Below, one piece after another: positions 1 to 10,400 of a DNA stretch of 64,000 bases. Under the pieces are notes generated by a model. The model saw nothing but the letters and a program-made list of their open reading frames with translations. It had not been told where the DNA came from and did no database searches. The stretch spans positions 124,001-188,000 of the forward strand of contig JADFMN010000001.1 of assembly GCA_022563855.1 (NCBI GenBank). The letters are read 5' to 3'. This stretch comes from Armatimonadota bacterium. Lineage in GTDB: Bacteria > Armatimonadota > Fimbriimonadia > Fimbriimonadales > Fimbriimonadaceae. Positions within the stretch are counted from its first letter, which is position 1. The number at the start of each line of letters is the position of its first letter. The position numbers and the translations under genes are program-made.

Positions 1-755
1 TCTCGACGGCGTTGAACACGGGTCACGCTCTCGGAAGAGGGAAGGAGACGATCATTCTGCCGGTGCTAGCGCGCGACGAAGAACAGCAATCGACGACCCA
101 GGAATCGATGTTCAGCTTCGTGCGGCTGTCCGACGGCGGGCCGCAGCGCCTGCGCGGGCCGCGAAGCGAAGTGTCGGTGATCGCGGACGTCGCAGAGCGG
201 GTCTTTGGCAACACCACGCCCGTCGATTGGACAAGCCTGCGGCAGCATGGGAAGATTCGAGCGGCCATCGCCGCGATCATTCCGGGCTATGAGAAGATAG
301 CCTCTATCGACAAGACCAAGAAGGAGTTCCAGATCGAAGGGAGGACGTTCCACGAGCCGCGTTTCCCCACTGAATCTGGTCGAGCGAAGTTCCACGTCGT
401 CCCATTGCCAAGTGCGCCGGACGGATTGAGAATGATTACAGTGCGCTCAGAGGGGCAGTTCAACACCGTCGTATACGAGGAGGAAGACGCGTATCGCGGC
501 CAGAAGCGGCGCGACGTGGTGATGATGCATCCATCTGATATCGCTCAGCTTGGATTTTCGGTGGGCCAACTGGCCGAGGTCTCGAGTGAGATCGGTTCGA
601 TGACCGCGACTGTTCGGGAGATCGACGTGCGCCCTGGCACGGTGGTCATGTACTACCCGGAGGCGAACGCGATCATCCCGCGCCGCGCCGATCCTGCCTC
701 GCGTACGCCAGCGTTCAAGAGTACGCCCGTCAGCATTGCCCGGGCGGGCGACTAA
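1..755 (+). CDS. FdhF/YdeP-type molybdopterin oxidoreductase, C-terminal part
   Basis: This is the C-terminal end of a molybdopterin-dependent oxidoreductase resembling the FdhF/YdeP family. The frame is open to the left edge, so the catalytic and cofactor-binding N-terminal domains lie outside the window. The first visible residues (GRGKETIILPVLARDE) fit the stretch before the molydopterin dinucleotide-binding domain. The last ~110 residues look like that beta-barrel domain (DVVMMHPSDIAQLGFSVGQLA, then VVMYYPEANAIIPR). The substrate of YdeP-like enzymes is poorly defined. The stop codon overlaps that of the convergent pabB-pabC gene by 4 nt. Confidence 0.8.
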   Translation, partial: STALNTGHALGRGKETIILPVLARDEEQQSTTQESMFSFVRLSDGGPQRLRGPRSEVSVIADVAERVFGNTTPVDWTSLRQHGKIRAAIAAIIPGYEKIASIDKTKKEFQIEGRTFHEPRFPTESGRAKFHVVPLPSAPDGLRMITVRSEGQFNTVVYEEEDAYRGQKRRDVVMMHPSDIAQLGFSVGQLAEVSSEIGSMTATVREIDVRPGTVVMYYPEANAIIPRRADPASRTPAFKSTPVSIARAGD

Positions 756-2548
756 ACTCTGCTGGTTGCGTGGACGAGAACAGCAGTCCGCCTTCCTCGC
801 ACCGAGTTGACGATCTGGACGTGTTCGGCGCGTTCTAGATCCTGCAGGGTCAGAACCCGCTCCTGGATCGCACCCGTGTCTATCAGCTCGCCTCTCAACG
901 TCCCCGGAAGCAGTCCACAGGAAACGGGCGGCGTGTACCAAAAGCCGTCGATCTCGACCAGCACGTTGGTCGTGCAGCCCTCGGTCACCTCGCCCCTTTC
1001 GTTCGTGAGGATCACCTCGTCGCAGTCGGGGAACTTCGCACGCGCGGTTTCGAAGACAGCTCGCCGCGTCGTCTTGTGGCGGAGGAGCGGATCGGAAGAA
1101 TCGACGGAGTTTTCAAGAACCGCGACGCGGGCAGTGCCGCCGGTCTCTTCGATCTTGGAGTTGTGCAGTTCGATCTCTCCACTGGGCGACAAAAGCAGGC
1201 GGACTTTGTACCCCCCGTCGTCCATCTCGCAATCAAGGTCTGACAGAGCGTTGACCACGCTCGCTCTGTCGCAAACGAATCCGAGCGACGCAGAAGACGA
1301 ACTGAGGCGGTCGAGGTGTCGTTCCAGAAGGAAGTAACCATCAGGGCGTTGGTACCGGAGCGTTTCGATGAGCTTCGTCTCTCCGTCCAGCGCGCCGAGC
1401 ACCGCGCCCTTCAGTAAGCTCTCCTCCCACTCGCTGCCGGCGTCCGAGTCCCACACGATACCCGCTCCGACTCCATACTCCGCGGTGCCGCTCGACTTGT
1501 CGATGACAGCCGTGCGAATGGCGACGGAGAACGCACCCTTCCTCCCCGGCCCAAAGACGCCGATGCAGCCGGTATAGACCCCGCGCCGCGACGTCTCCAG
1601 CTCATCGATGATCTCCATCGTCCGCACCTTCGGCGCGCCGGTGATCGAAGCAGGAGGGAAGGTCGCTGCGAAGATCTCCAATAGAGACGCATTAGACCTC
1701 GCACGGACTTCTGAAGTCAGTTGGTGCAGCGTCTTGTACGTCTCTACCGCGAACAAATTCGGCACGTGTACAGAGCCGACCTCGGCGATCCGACCCAAGT
1801 CGTTGCGCGCCATGTCGACGATCATCAGGTTCTCTGCCCGCTCCTTCTCGCTCGTGGTCAGGTCGTGGATGAACGCCTCGTCCGTCTCCTGGGTACGCCC
1901 ACGCGGGCGCGTCCCCTTCATCGGTCGTGTCACGAGATCCTCGCCGTCGATCGTCAGGAAAAGCTCTGGAGAGACGGAGCAGACGACCTGTTCGCCTGTG
2001 TCGAAGTACGCGCCGAACGAATCTGGCTGCGCGTCCACGAGCCGCGCCATCAGTGCCTTGCCATCGCACTCGCAAGAGCGCAGCCTGAAAGTGTAGTTCA
2101 CCTGGTACGTATCTCCGGCCGCCATGTAGCGTTTGATCACCGCGAAGCTCTGGAAGAACTCCTCCTCCGTGACCGAGGACCGCCAGATCCTCGGCGTGCT
2201 CGGATCACAGGCAAATGGATCAGGCACTAGCTCGAACGACCTAAAGCACTGGAACCAGGCCAGCGGGGCGCGAGATGCGCGCGGTGATCGTTGCGCTACG
2301 TCGAGCCCGCCGAAAGCCTCGTAAGTCAGGAATCCGGCGCACGTCAGCCCATCCGTCGCTGCCGCTTCAAGGTCCTCGATAACGCCCGGCACTTCGTCGA
2401 AGGAGTCCGCGCGAAGGGTTTTGACGAGGTCGCGTCCGATGAACCACGATCCAGGCTCGCCGAAAAACCGTCCTTCCAAGTACACGTCGGAGCCCATGCT
2501 TCGCTCAATGGAATTATGACGCCTGTCCAAGTGCGGAAGAGTCCTCAT
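752..2548 (-). CDS. pabB: Fused aminodeoxychorismate synthase component I / aminodeoxychorismate lyase (PabB-PabC)
   Basis: A bifunctional enzyme of p-aminobenzoate (folate) synthesis. Residues ~1-370 are a chorismate-binding PabB domain with the RPMKGTRPRG catalytic-lysine motif, SEKERAENLMIVDMARNDLG, and FPPASITGAPKVRTMEIID. Residues ~390-598 are a class IV PLP fold like PabC, with the lysine in LLRHKTTRRA and EVILTNERGEVTEGCTTNV. The fusion would turn chorismate plus amine into PABA and pyruvate in one chain. No PabA glutaminase is nearby. The extent runs to the first ATG, but the internal ATG at 2497 (MGSDVYLEGRFFGEPG) matches usual PabB starts better and follows a CATAAT box. Confidence 0.93.
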   Translation of the reverse strand: MRTLPHLDRRHNSIERSMGSDVYLEGRFFGEPGSWFIGRDLVKTLRADSFDEVPGVIEDLEAAATDGLTCAGFLTYEAFGGLDVAQRSPRASRAPLAWFQCFRSFELVPDPFACDPSTPRIWRSSVTEEEFFQSFAVIKRYMAAGDTYQVNYTFRLRSCECDGKALMARLVDAQPDSFGAYFDTGEQVVCSVSPELFLTIDGEDLVTRPMKGTRPRGRTQETDEAFIHDLTTSEKERAENLMIVDMARNDLGRIAEVGSVHVPNLFAVETYKTLHQLTSEVRARSNASLLEIFAATFPPASITGAPKVRTMEIIDELETSRRGVYTGCIGVFGPGRKGAFSVAIRTAVIDKSSGTAEYGVGAGIVWDSDAGSEWEESLLKGAVLGALDGETKLIETLRYQRPDGYFLLERHLDRLSSSSASLGFVCDRASVVNALSDLDCEMDDGGYKVRLLLSPSGEIELHNSKIEETGGTARVAVLENSVDSSDPLLRHKTTRRAVFETARAKFPDCDEVILTNERGEVTEGCTTNVLVEIDGFWYTPPVSCGLLPGTLRGELIDTGAIQERVLTLQDLERAEHVQIVNSVRGRRTAVLVHATSRV

Positions 2549-2611
2549 CCTGACGACTTGTGCACCGGCTCAGCGACCCGCCTGTCCCGAAAGCACACTC
2601 CACAAATAGTA

Positions 2612-2638
2612 CGCCCGTCAGGAATTCCCTGACGGGCG
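2612..2638 (-). terminator. Stem-loop, probable terminator of the RRM gene
   Basis: A perfect 11-bp inverted repeat (CGCCCGTCAGG / CCTGACGGGCG) encloses a 5-nt loop. It lies just after the RRM gene stop codon and before pabB on the same strand. The T-tract after the stem is weak. Confidence 0.6.
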
Positions 2639-2671
2639 ATTAGTTTGGTCTCAGATGATGTTTCTGTCGGC

Positions 2672-2941
2672 TTACCAGTCTCGGCGACCGCCGCCGCCGC
2701 CGCCGCCGCCCCGCGGCTCGCGGGGTCTAGCTTCGCTGACGATGATCTTGCGACCGTCAAGCTCGGTTTCATTCATCTCTTCGATGGCTTCTGAAGCCTT
2801 CTCTTCATCGATGTCGACGAACCCGAACCCTCGGCCTTCGACGATCCGAACGTCGGTAGAGCCATACTTTGAAAATGCGTCACGAAGCGTGTTCTCGCTC
2901 GTGCCGTAGGAGAGGTTTCCTATGAACAGTGATTTTGCCAT
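2672..2941 (-). CDS. RRM-domain RNA-binding protein
   Basis: An 89-residue protein consisting of one RNA recognition motif followed by a basic glycine tail. RNP2 is LFIGNL near the N-terminus and RNP1 is GRGFGFVDI near residue 40; their aromatic residues contact RNA. The tail is a run of nine glycines ending RRDW. Bacterial single-RRM proteins of this size are known from cyanobacteria and a few other phyla, often cold-responsive; that role is only inferred here. The loop before RNP1 is short. The gene is monocistronic with a strong stem-loop downstream. An imperfect palindrome (TTTGGGT-N7-ACCCAAA) lies at 3100-3120 in the divergent intergenic region shared with the S41 gene. Confidence 0.93.
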   Translation of the reverse strand: MAKSLFIGNLSYGTSENTLRDAFSKYGSTDVRIVEGRGFGFVDIDEEKASEAIEEMNETELDGRKIIVSEARPREPRGGGGGGGGRRDW

Positions 2942-3195
2942 TGCTAATTGTCCTATTTGACGTTTCGCTCGCGGGCAGCGACGCGGTACAGAATCCAGGA
3001 CATTCGTCAGTGGCTCCTCCGGCCGTTCGCTTTTGCGCCAGTGCGCGTAACCTCGATATTGTAGCAGGAAGTACCGGTATTTAAGCGGGGTTCACGGTTT
3101 TTGGGTCTGGCCAACCCAAACTCGTTGACGGCGCAGCTCTGATTGGTACCCGGTTACCTGAACTCGCGTGCTGTCTGGCCTAGTCGCAAAACCCG

Positions 3196-4905
3196 ATGAG
3201 CGGCAAATACGCATTCAAAGCTGTGAAACGTTGCTTGACCCTATTCACGGCGCTTCTTTTGGCGTCGTTCGCGCTGGCGCAGTCGGATGCCCTGAACTAC
3301 GTCTCGCTGATCGAGACCGGCGATCAAGCCGTGCGGGACCGTGAGTACGAGAAGGCGGCCACCGCTTTCAGACAGGCGACGGAAATCGCCCCGTGGGACG
3401 GCGCCCTGTTCGCCAAGCTCGGACGGGCAGAGGGCCGCTTGGGAAACACTGAAAACGCCGTGGAAGCCTACAAAGAGGCGATCCGGCTTGGGAGCGTCAT
3501 GGCGAAGCACAGGGCCAACTACGAGTATCAGATCGCTCGCATCTACGCTGACGACGAGAACGCCGACGAGTGCTTCAAGTGGCTCGAGCGCTCTGTGAAC
3601 CACGGCCTGCGGCAGATCAGGCAAGCCCAGTCCAGCCGATTCGCCCTCTTGCAAGACCGTGACGACTACAAGAGCCTGATCGGCACAATCGACACAGACG
3701 GCATGACCAGGGTGGAAGGCATGCTGACCGACCTAAGGCACATGGACAGGGAAGTGCGCCGCGTCCACATCGCGCCGTACGGCGTCACGCCAAAGGAGGA
3801 ACTGGACAGGGCGTTCGCGCAGCTGGAGAGCGACATTCCAAACCTGTCAGACGAGCAGTTCTACGTTCGCATGCGCCAGTACATGCGCCTGTTCGGGGAC
3901 GGGCACACGAACGTCCGGCTTGGCAACTGGAAGGAGCTTGCTGACACAGTCAAGCGCCTTCCACTCACTTTCTACTGGTTCAGCGACGGCATCCACGTCC
4001 TCGGTGCCAAGCCCGAATTCGAAGAGTATATCGGCTACAAAGTGCTCAGTATGAACGGGCGTTCGATCGAAGACATAGCCGAGCGAATCGGAACGATCGT
4101 CAACCAGGACAACCCACAAGGAACCAAGTACGCGGTGCCGGTCCTCATGAACAACAGCCTGATCTTGAACGGGCTAGGGATATCGAGCGGCGAGGACGTG
4201 AGCCTGACGCTCCAAGAGCCGGACAACGGAGCAGTCTCCACGTTCACTTTCCAATTAGGTCAGCAAGAGATGACCGGCCTCAGTTACGCCTTTAGCAAGG
4301 AGGGGGTTCGCGTTCCCTTCTATTTCCAGCACGTATTAGACGGTACGTCCTATTGGTACCAAGTCATTCCGGAAGAAAACGCGCTCTACTTGCAGTACAA
4401 CGCCGTCCGCCAAGATTCCAAGTTGCCGATGAAACAGTTCATGGACGAGGTCATGGCGAAGATCGAGGAGCTAGACATACAAAAGCTGATCATCGACGTG
4501 CGGTTCAACGGCGGCGGCAACAGCTTCTTCAACGCGAACATCCTCCATCCCGTCATGCGCAGCGAGCGGATCAACAAGAAAGGCCACCTGTTCGTCATCA
4601 CGGGGCGGCAGACTTTCTCGGCTGCACAGAACTTCGCAAGCGACCTGATGCGCGAGTCGGAAGCGATCTTCGTAGGCGAGCCAACCGGCGGTGCACCTCA
4701 GTTCGTCGGCGAGAACGTCGGGAGCTACCTGCCTTACACGAAAATGCGGATATCCATCTCCGACTTGTTTTGGCAGCGCGGATGGCCCATGGACCACCGG
4801 ATTTGGATCCCGCCCGACCTCCCAGCCCCGCTCAGCGTCAAGGACTACCTGGAGAACCGTGATCCGGCCTTGCAGGCCGCCCTGGATTACCGGGTAAAGG
4901 GCTGA
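3196..4905 (+). CDS. Secreted TPR-containing S41-family peptidase-like protein
   Basis: A 569-residue exported protein. A signal peptide (LTLFTALLLASFALAQ) is followed by TPR-like helices at ~35-130. A PDZ-like segment (YIGYKVLSMNGRSIEDIAERI) sits near 280. A C-terminal S41/tail-specific-protease fold follows, with IIDVRFNGGGNS and the probable nucleophile Ser475 in TFSAAQ. The general-base lysine of classical Ctp proteases (GEKT) is replaced by proline (VGEPTGG), as in many S41B-like members, so the mechanism may differ or activity be lost. It acts in the periplasm; the substrate is unknown. It is a single gene just before the metal efflux operon. Confidence 0.85.
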   Translation: MSGKYAFKAVKRCLTLFTALLLASFALAQSDALNYVSLIETGDQAVRDREYEKAATAFRQATEIAPWDGALFAKLGRAEGRLGNTENAVEAYKEAIRLGSVMAKHRANYEYQIARIYADDENADECFKWLERSVNHGLRQIRQAQSSRFALLQDRDDYKSLIGTIDTDGMTRVEGMLTDLRHMDREVRRVHIAPYGVTPKEELDRAFAQLESDIPNLSDEQFYVRMRQYMRLFGDGHTNVRLGNWKELADTVKRLPLTFYWFSDGIHVLGAKPEFEEYIGYKVLSMNGRSIEDIAERIGTIVNQDNPQGTKYAVPVLMNNSLILNGLGISSGEDVSLTLQEPDNGAVSTFTFQLGQQEMTGLSYAFSKEGVRVPFYFQHVLDGTSYWYQVIPEENALYLQYNAVRQDSKLPMKQFMDEVMAKIEELDIQKLIIDVRFNGGGNSFFNANILHPVMRSERINKKGHLFVITGRQTFSAAQNFASDLMRESEAIFVGEPTGGAPQFVGENVGSYLPYTKMRISISDLFWQRGWPMDHRIWIPPDLPAPLSVKDYLENRDPALQAALDYRVKG

Positions 4906-4941
4906 GATAATCAGCCAAGAGTATAGGTACTGACAGGTCCC

Positions 4942-4974
4942 TTGAAACTATCAAGACACGAAGTTAGTTATAAT
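4942..4974 (+). promoter_or_regulatory. Candidate promoter/operator of the metal efflux operon
   Basis: TTGAAA and TTATAA/TATAAT are separated by ~20-21 bp, too long for a standard promoter but typical of MerR-type activation. An AACTA/TAGTT inverted repeat (4946-4950 and 4965-4969) spans the spacer. The first gene starts 11 nt after the box, so the mRNA would be almost leaderless. No MerR gene is visible in the window. Confidence 0.4.
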
Positions 4975-4985
4975 AGCAACGGCAC

Positions 4986-5396
4986 ATGCAAGTGCGAAGC
5001 ACCAAGCTCCTGGCGGTACTCACCGCAGCGGTTTTGACCCTGGCATCGGGAACGATACAGGCGTACGCTTCGTTCTGTCAGCCCGCTGAAAAGGTCACGC
5101 AGGAGGCTTGTTGCCCGAACGGTGACCATGGTGTTCAAGCTGAAGACTGCGAGATGGACGGTTGTGACTGCTCCTTCGACAGCCAGCCCACAGAGCAGAA
5201 AGACTCTCCCGCCACAGTCTCGGCAAAGGCTCCCTCCTGGGACGTCCCGATGACCGAGGAGAGCGAACGAACACCATCCTTCGACGACGAGGCTCCGATC
5301 TCGGAGATTGTCGTCACCTATCGCGACCGGGCCCCACCAACAGGGCCAGACCTCTCCGGCAACGGCCTTCGGGCCCCTCCGTCCCAGCGCGCCTGA
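4986..5396 (+). CDS. Small exported cysteine-rich protein, first gene of metal efflux operon
   Basis: A 136-residue protein not recognised by family. A signal peptide or membrane anchor (LLAVLTAAVLTLASGTIQAYA) is followed by six cysteines within ~35 residues (FCQ, ACC, EDC, GCDC) mixed with Asp, Glu and His, then an acidic, Pro-rich tail. Exported Cys-rich proteins at the head of heavy-metal RND operons plausibly bind metal or act as periplasmic metal chaperones; here this is inferred from composition and position only. The adaptor gene begins 113 bp downstream in the same direction. No Shine-Dalgarno sequence is evident, consistent with the promoter lying right against the start. Confidence 0.7.
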   Translation: MQVRSTKLLAVLTAAVLTLASGTIQAYASFCQPAEKVTQEACCPNGDHGVQAEDCEMDGCDCSFDSQPTEQKDSPATVSAKAPSWDVPMTEESERTPSFDDEAPISEIVVTYRDRAPPTGPDLSGNGLRAPPSQRA

Positions 5397-5509
5397 GCGT
5401 CGCTGGGGCTTTTCGCGCATCTCCGGTGAACCGTTCTCTGGGCGCATCCTCTCTACCTCCATTAGGTCGTCGCGCGTGGACCTCTTGATGCAAGTTTCCG
5501 GAGAAAGTA

Positions 5510-7423
5510 ATGAAAGTCTTTTTGACAATTCTGAAGAAGCAGGGCGTGGCCCTAGCGATCCTCGTCGGTTCATTCCTCGTCGTGCGATGGGTCGTCGCCG
5601 AGTTCCGTCCGCCTGGCGCGATGACCGTGATCGAAGCGCAGGCCATGGACATGAAGGCGATGAGGGCGCCGATCGGCGTTGTGCCAGTCGGCACAGACTA
5701 TGCGTTGGAACGAACGGTTGGCGGAACCGAGACGTTTCCCGCTACGATCGTCGCGCTCAGCGATGAAGACGTCGTGGCGCGAGTGCCCGGTTTAGTCAGT
5801 GAAGTCTTGGTGTATCCAGGCGACCGTGTGCGAGCCGGAGAGCTAGTCGCAAGAATATCGGCAGATGAGTACGACGCGAAGGCGCAGGCGGGACTGCTCA
5901 GCGCCGCCAGCAAACAGAGCGAAGCAGAAGTAGCCGAACAGCGCTTGGCGCGTGATCGGGCAGCTCTGAAGACCGCTAATATCAAAATCGAAGTGTCGGA
6001 TGCTGGCGTCGAGGCCGCAGAAGCAGAGCTTCGGGCGACCGAAAACCACGTGTCCCACCTACAGGGCGAGGTACAGGAAATCGTGGCAAGACGAGAGGCA
6101 GCGCAAGCGGAACTGGACTATGCGCGTCTTGACTACGACCGCGAGAAGCTGTTGTTCGAGGGCGGAGCGATATCGCGCGACGACCTGGACCAGGCTTACA
6201 AGCGGATCACGTTGGCGCAGGCAATGATCGGTCAGGTTGACGCCCAGCGCATGCAAAAGAACCACGAATTAGAGGCGCGTTACGCCAAGCGAGATGCCGC
6301 AGTCGGATTGCTTCGCCAAGCCAGAGCAGGTGTTAACGCCTCGCGAGCAATGGTGTTGCAGGCGGAAGCGACGGTCACGGCGGCTGAGGGCAGTTTGCGG
6401 GCAAAGGAGAGAGAAGTCCAGGCGTCGCGCGCGATGGCGATGGCATCCGGCGCACTGTCTTCCTACACTGAACTGCGAGCGTCGGACGACGGAGTAGTCA
6501 CCGAGCGACTGGTCAGTCCAGGTACGCCGGTCATGCCCGGCCGGGCGATTCTGCGGATCAAAGTCGATCGCGTTGTGCGCGTGCAGGCGGACCTGCCGCA
6601 ACGGTTGGCCAGTTCTGTCCTGGTTGGTTCAACAGTGCGTATCTCCTTCGAGGACAGATCTATCGACGCGCAGGTCACCAGCGTGTTTCCGTTCGTAGAC
6701 GGCAGGACGCGCACCTTCCGCATCGAGGCTAAGATCTCGAATGAAGACGGCGCGTGGCAGGTCGGTTCGTACGCTAAAATAGAGGTGGCCACGTCGGTTG
6801 CAACAAGGGTCTTGAGCGTGCGCAACGAGGCGGTCAAGACAGGCACCGACGGCTCTCACTACGTCTGGCTCCTAGTCGGCGAGCAGACGCAGATCTCCGA
6901 GGACGCGATCTTCACGTGCACGATGCACCCAGAGGTTGAGCACGTCGGGCCAGGCGACTGCCCGATCTGCAGCATGCCGTTGGTGCCTGTCGATGCGACA
7001 GGCAACGTGCGCGCCGAGAAGCGGCCCGTGTCGATCGGTCCGTCCGACGCGCGATACACCGCGATCTTAGACGGCCTCGCGGAAGGCGACACCGTGACGT
7101 GGGCAGGCGACGAGGAGCTGTTCCCAAGTGCGGCCGTTCAGGCTGTCGAATGGGACGAGAACGGCCCAGTAGAACTTCCTAAAGGCGCCGGGATGGCAGG
7201 CATGGACATGGGAGCCGATGGTGGCATGAACATGGGCGACAGCGAAGCAGACGACAGTAACACGGGTGACAACCAGGCGACGTCCCTAAAGGGCCACGAA
7301 GGCCACGCCCACGGCCCGGACGACAGCTTCACGTGCGAGATGCACCCCGAAGTCCACAAATCAGAGGAAGGCACCTGCCCGATCTGCGAGATGGACCTCG
7401 TGCCGATAGAGGACGGAAACTAG
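5510..7423 (+). CDS. RND efflux periplasmic adaptor with two heavy-metal-binding domains
   Basis: A 637-residue HlyD/CusB-type membrane-fusion protein linking the pump at 7427 to an outer-membrane channel. One N-terminal membrane segment precedes a barrel-sandwich half (LVSEVLVYPGDRVRAGELVARI, ~residue 95), a long alpha-hairpin (~120-310), the returning half-motif (ASDDGVVTERLVSPGTPVMPG) and a beta-barrel. Two separate metal-binding modules of the TCxMHPEV...CPIC.M.LVP type sit at ~468-495 and ~607-634. They are joined by a Met/His-rich linker (GMAGMDMGADGGMNMG). The usual adaptor has none or one. The Cys, His and Met ligands suggest Cu/Ag or similar soft metals. The start has a good GGAGAAAG site. 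Confidence 0.93.
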   Translation: MKVFLTILKKQGVALAILVGSFLVVRWVVAEFRPPGAMTVIEAQAMDMKAMRAPIGVVPVGTDYALERTVGGTETFPATIVALSDEDVVARVPGLVSEVLVYPGDRVRAGELVARISADEYDAKAQAGLLSAASKQSEAEVAEQRLARDRAALKTANIKIEVSDAGVEAAEAELRATENHVSHLQGEVQEIVARREAAQAELDYARLDYDREKLLFEGGAISRDDLDQAYKRITLAQAMIGQVDAQRMQKNHELEARYAKRDAAVGLLRQARAGVNASRAMVLQAEATVTAAEGSLRAKEREVQASRAMAMASGALSSYTELRASDDGVVTERLVSPGTPVMPGRAILRIKVDRVVRVQADLPQRLASSVLVGSTVRISFEDRSIDAQVTSVFPFVDGRTRTFRIEAKISNEDGAWQVGSYAKIEVATSVATRVLSVRNEAVKTGTDGSHYVWLLVGEQTQISEDAIFTCTMHPEVEHVGPGDCPICSMPLVPVDATGNVRAEKRPVSIGPSDARYTAILDGLAEGDTVTWAGDEELFPSAAVQAVEWDENGPVELPKGAGMAGMDMGADGGMNMGDSEADDSNTGDNQATSLKGHEGHAHGPDDSFTCEMHPEVHKSEEGTCPICEMDLVPIEDGN

Positions 7424-7426
7424 ACC

Positions 7427-10400
7427 GTGAGCAACGACGCGCAGACGTCAGCGAGTGGCGCAGGCAAGATCGTCCGCTGGTCGGTCGATCACCCGTATGC
7501 GGTGATCTCGTTCTTCCTGGCGACGATCCTGCTCGGGTACCTGGCGGTCACGACATGGATGCCCCGGCGCTTCATGCCGTACGTCGAGACCCCGATGATT
7601 GGGATCGTCACGCAGCAGCCGGGCCTCTCCGCCGAGGAGATGGAAACGTACTTCAGCTCGCCGATCGAGCAGAAGATGATCGTCATCCAGAACGTCCGGT
7701 TCATCCGGTCCGTCAGCCAGGACGGGTTCAGCATGGTCGTACTCGAGTTTGAGTACGGCTACGACATGCAAAAGGCCTACACGGAGGTGCAGGCGATAAT
7801 GGACGTCGTTCAAGGGGAGCTGCCTAAGGGGGACGCCAACCAAGTGCCGAGCTTCATCGTGAAGGTCGATCCCATGAACCTGCCCATTCTGACCCTGAGT
7901 CTGAGCGGGGATCCAGACATGGGGTGGGACATGGCGAGCCTGCGCGACCTCGCCGACAACAAGCTCATCAACCGGTTCAAGACGGCGCACGGAAACGTGT
8001 ACTCAGTCTCGACGTTCGGCGGCTACCGGCGCCAGTTGCAAATTCGCGTCGACCGGGAGAAGCTGAAGAGCTACGGAATCTCGATCCTCGACGTGCGCAA
8101 CGCGATCGACAAGTACAACGTCGCGAGGTCGGCCGGACACATTACGGAGGACGACTTCGAACCGATCCTGCGGATCGATACGCTCGCCAAGAGCGCCGCA
8201 ATGGTCAGCGAGTACCCGATCCGCGCGGACGGCGACCGTGTCGTCAGGGTCGGCGACGTCGCAGAAGTAGTGGACACCTACGTGGAGGAGAGGTCGGCGT
8301 ACCGCCACATGTCCAACGTGGAAGTCGACGGGGAGATCAAGTCGGAAATCAGGGACGCGATAGCCGTCCACATCCTCCAGAACCCCGACGCCTCCTCGCC
8401 CGTCACGATCGAGGCCGTCAAGGAGATCGTGGCCGACCTCGAGGAGGAGTACCCCGGCATCCATTTCGAGATCGCCTACAACAACGCCAGCTTCGTCGAA
8501 ATCCTGTTCGAGAACATGGTCCACGAACTGATTCTCGCGATCGTGCTGACCGGCCTGCTAGTACTCTTTTTCTTGGGCGACATTCGCGGCACCATGATCG
8601 CGCTGACCGCGATCCCAGTTTCAATGGCGATGACCCTGCTGGCGATGGCGCCGCTCGGCTTCAGCCTCAACTCCAGCACCCTGATCGGCCTGCTGATCGC
8701 CATCGGCCGCCTTGTGGACGACGCGATCATCGGCGTTCACGCTGTCGAGCGGCACATGCGGATGGGCAAGGACCGCAGGACCGCCACGATCGACGGGATT
8801 AGCGAGGTGCTGAGGTCCGTGCTTGCAGGGACCATCGTGCTGGTCATATTGCTGATCCCACTGCTCCTTTCAGGTGGGATCACGCAGCTGATGTTCGTCG
8901 GCCTGGCCTGGCCGATCATCCTCGGCATCAGCTTCAGCTACATCGTCTCGATGACGCTGACGCCCGTGCTCTGCTCGCGCTTCATGCGAGCGCCAGAGGA
9001 GCGCTCTCGCGCATGGTTCAGCAGGGTTGTGCTCGGACGCTGCGACAAATGGCTCGTGGGGCTGGAGTCGGGATACGGAAATCTGATCCGCTGGCTTCTC
9101 AAGCGCAGAGCTTCGAGCCTGATCGTGATCGGATCAACCGTAGTCGTCGGCTTCGGCTTCTACTTCTTCATCGGATCTGAGATGATGCCGCTTGCGGACA
9201 TCGGCCAGGCGAGCATGCAGATGGAGATGAAGCCAGGCACCAGTTTCGAGGGCACGAAGAAAGCGGTGCGCCAACTCGAACAGATCATGTACGAGGAGGG
9301 CGGCAAGCAGGGCTGGATCGAGCACGCGAGCATAGAGATCGGCGAAGAAAAAGGCCCCGGTATGCCTCAAAGGGTCACCTACAGCGGCTACGGCATGCGA
9401 TCGGTCAACGGCGCTTCGGCGATGATCACGCTCACCGACAAGGACACAGGGAGGGACTCCGTATTCGACATCATGGACCGCATCCAACGCCGCGCCCTGG
9501 CCGAGATAGACGGCATCCGCCGCATCCAGCTCAAGGAGATGGGCAGCGACGTGATGGCTACCGCCTTGGCACCGGTTGCCTTGGTGATCTACGGAGACGA
9601 CCTCCAGATCCTCGACAAGCTCGGCAAGCAGGTCCTAGAGATCGCGGAGAACGACGTGCGGGATCCAAGAACGGGAGAGATCGACATCGCGCAGCCGTTC
9701 CTGAGCTGGGAGATGTCGAAGCCGACTTACACGCTCGTCGTCGACAAGGACAAGGCCGCGGCCCACGGGCTTTCGTCGGTGAGCATCGCCGAGCAGGCGT
9801 ACTACGGCCTAAGAGGCGGGCTGACCAAGGAGTTTTACAGACTGCCGAACAAGAGGCCGATGTCCATGCTGGTGCGGTTCGACGAGGATTCGTACGACGA
9901 CCTCAGCGACCTTGAAGGGATGTTCATCACAGGAGCCGGGGGAGAGCAGATCCCGCTCCTGGAGCTCGTCAGCCTCGAAGAGCGCATGGGGCCCAGCATG
10001 ATCGAGCACGACCAGCTCCGCCGGGTCATCAGCTTCGGCGGCTACTACCGCAAGGACGGCCGCCCGAGCATGGACCTCACGATGGACCTTCAGATGAAGG
10101 CCTTTGAGCTCAACTGGCCGCAGGGCTACGGCATCGACGCGCGCGGCGACATGACGCAGATGATGGACTCGTTCCGAGCGATGCTGGTCGGCCTGGTGAT
10201 CGCGCTGATCCTGATGTACTTCATCCTGGCGGCGCAGTTCAACGGGTTCCTGCAACCGCTACAGATGATGTTCTCCCTTCCGCTGGAGCTCTCGGGCGTG
10301 TTCTTCATGCTCTGGATCATGCACCAGGCGTTCAGCACCGTGTCGATCATGGGCATCATCGTCCTGAGCGGCATGGACATCGTCACGGCAATTTTGATGA

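Noticed and set aside
7924-8802. Long open frame overlapping the RND pump gene in another frame
   Set aside because: Arg/Pro/Gly-rich translation typical of frame-shifted GC-rich coding DNA; the pump frame is fully conserved.
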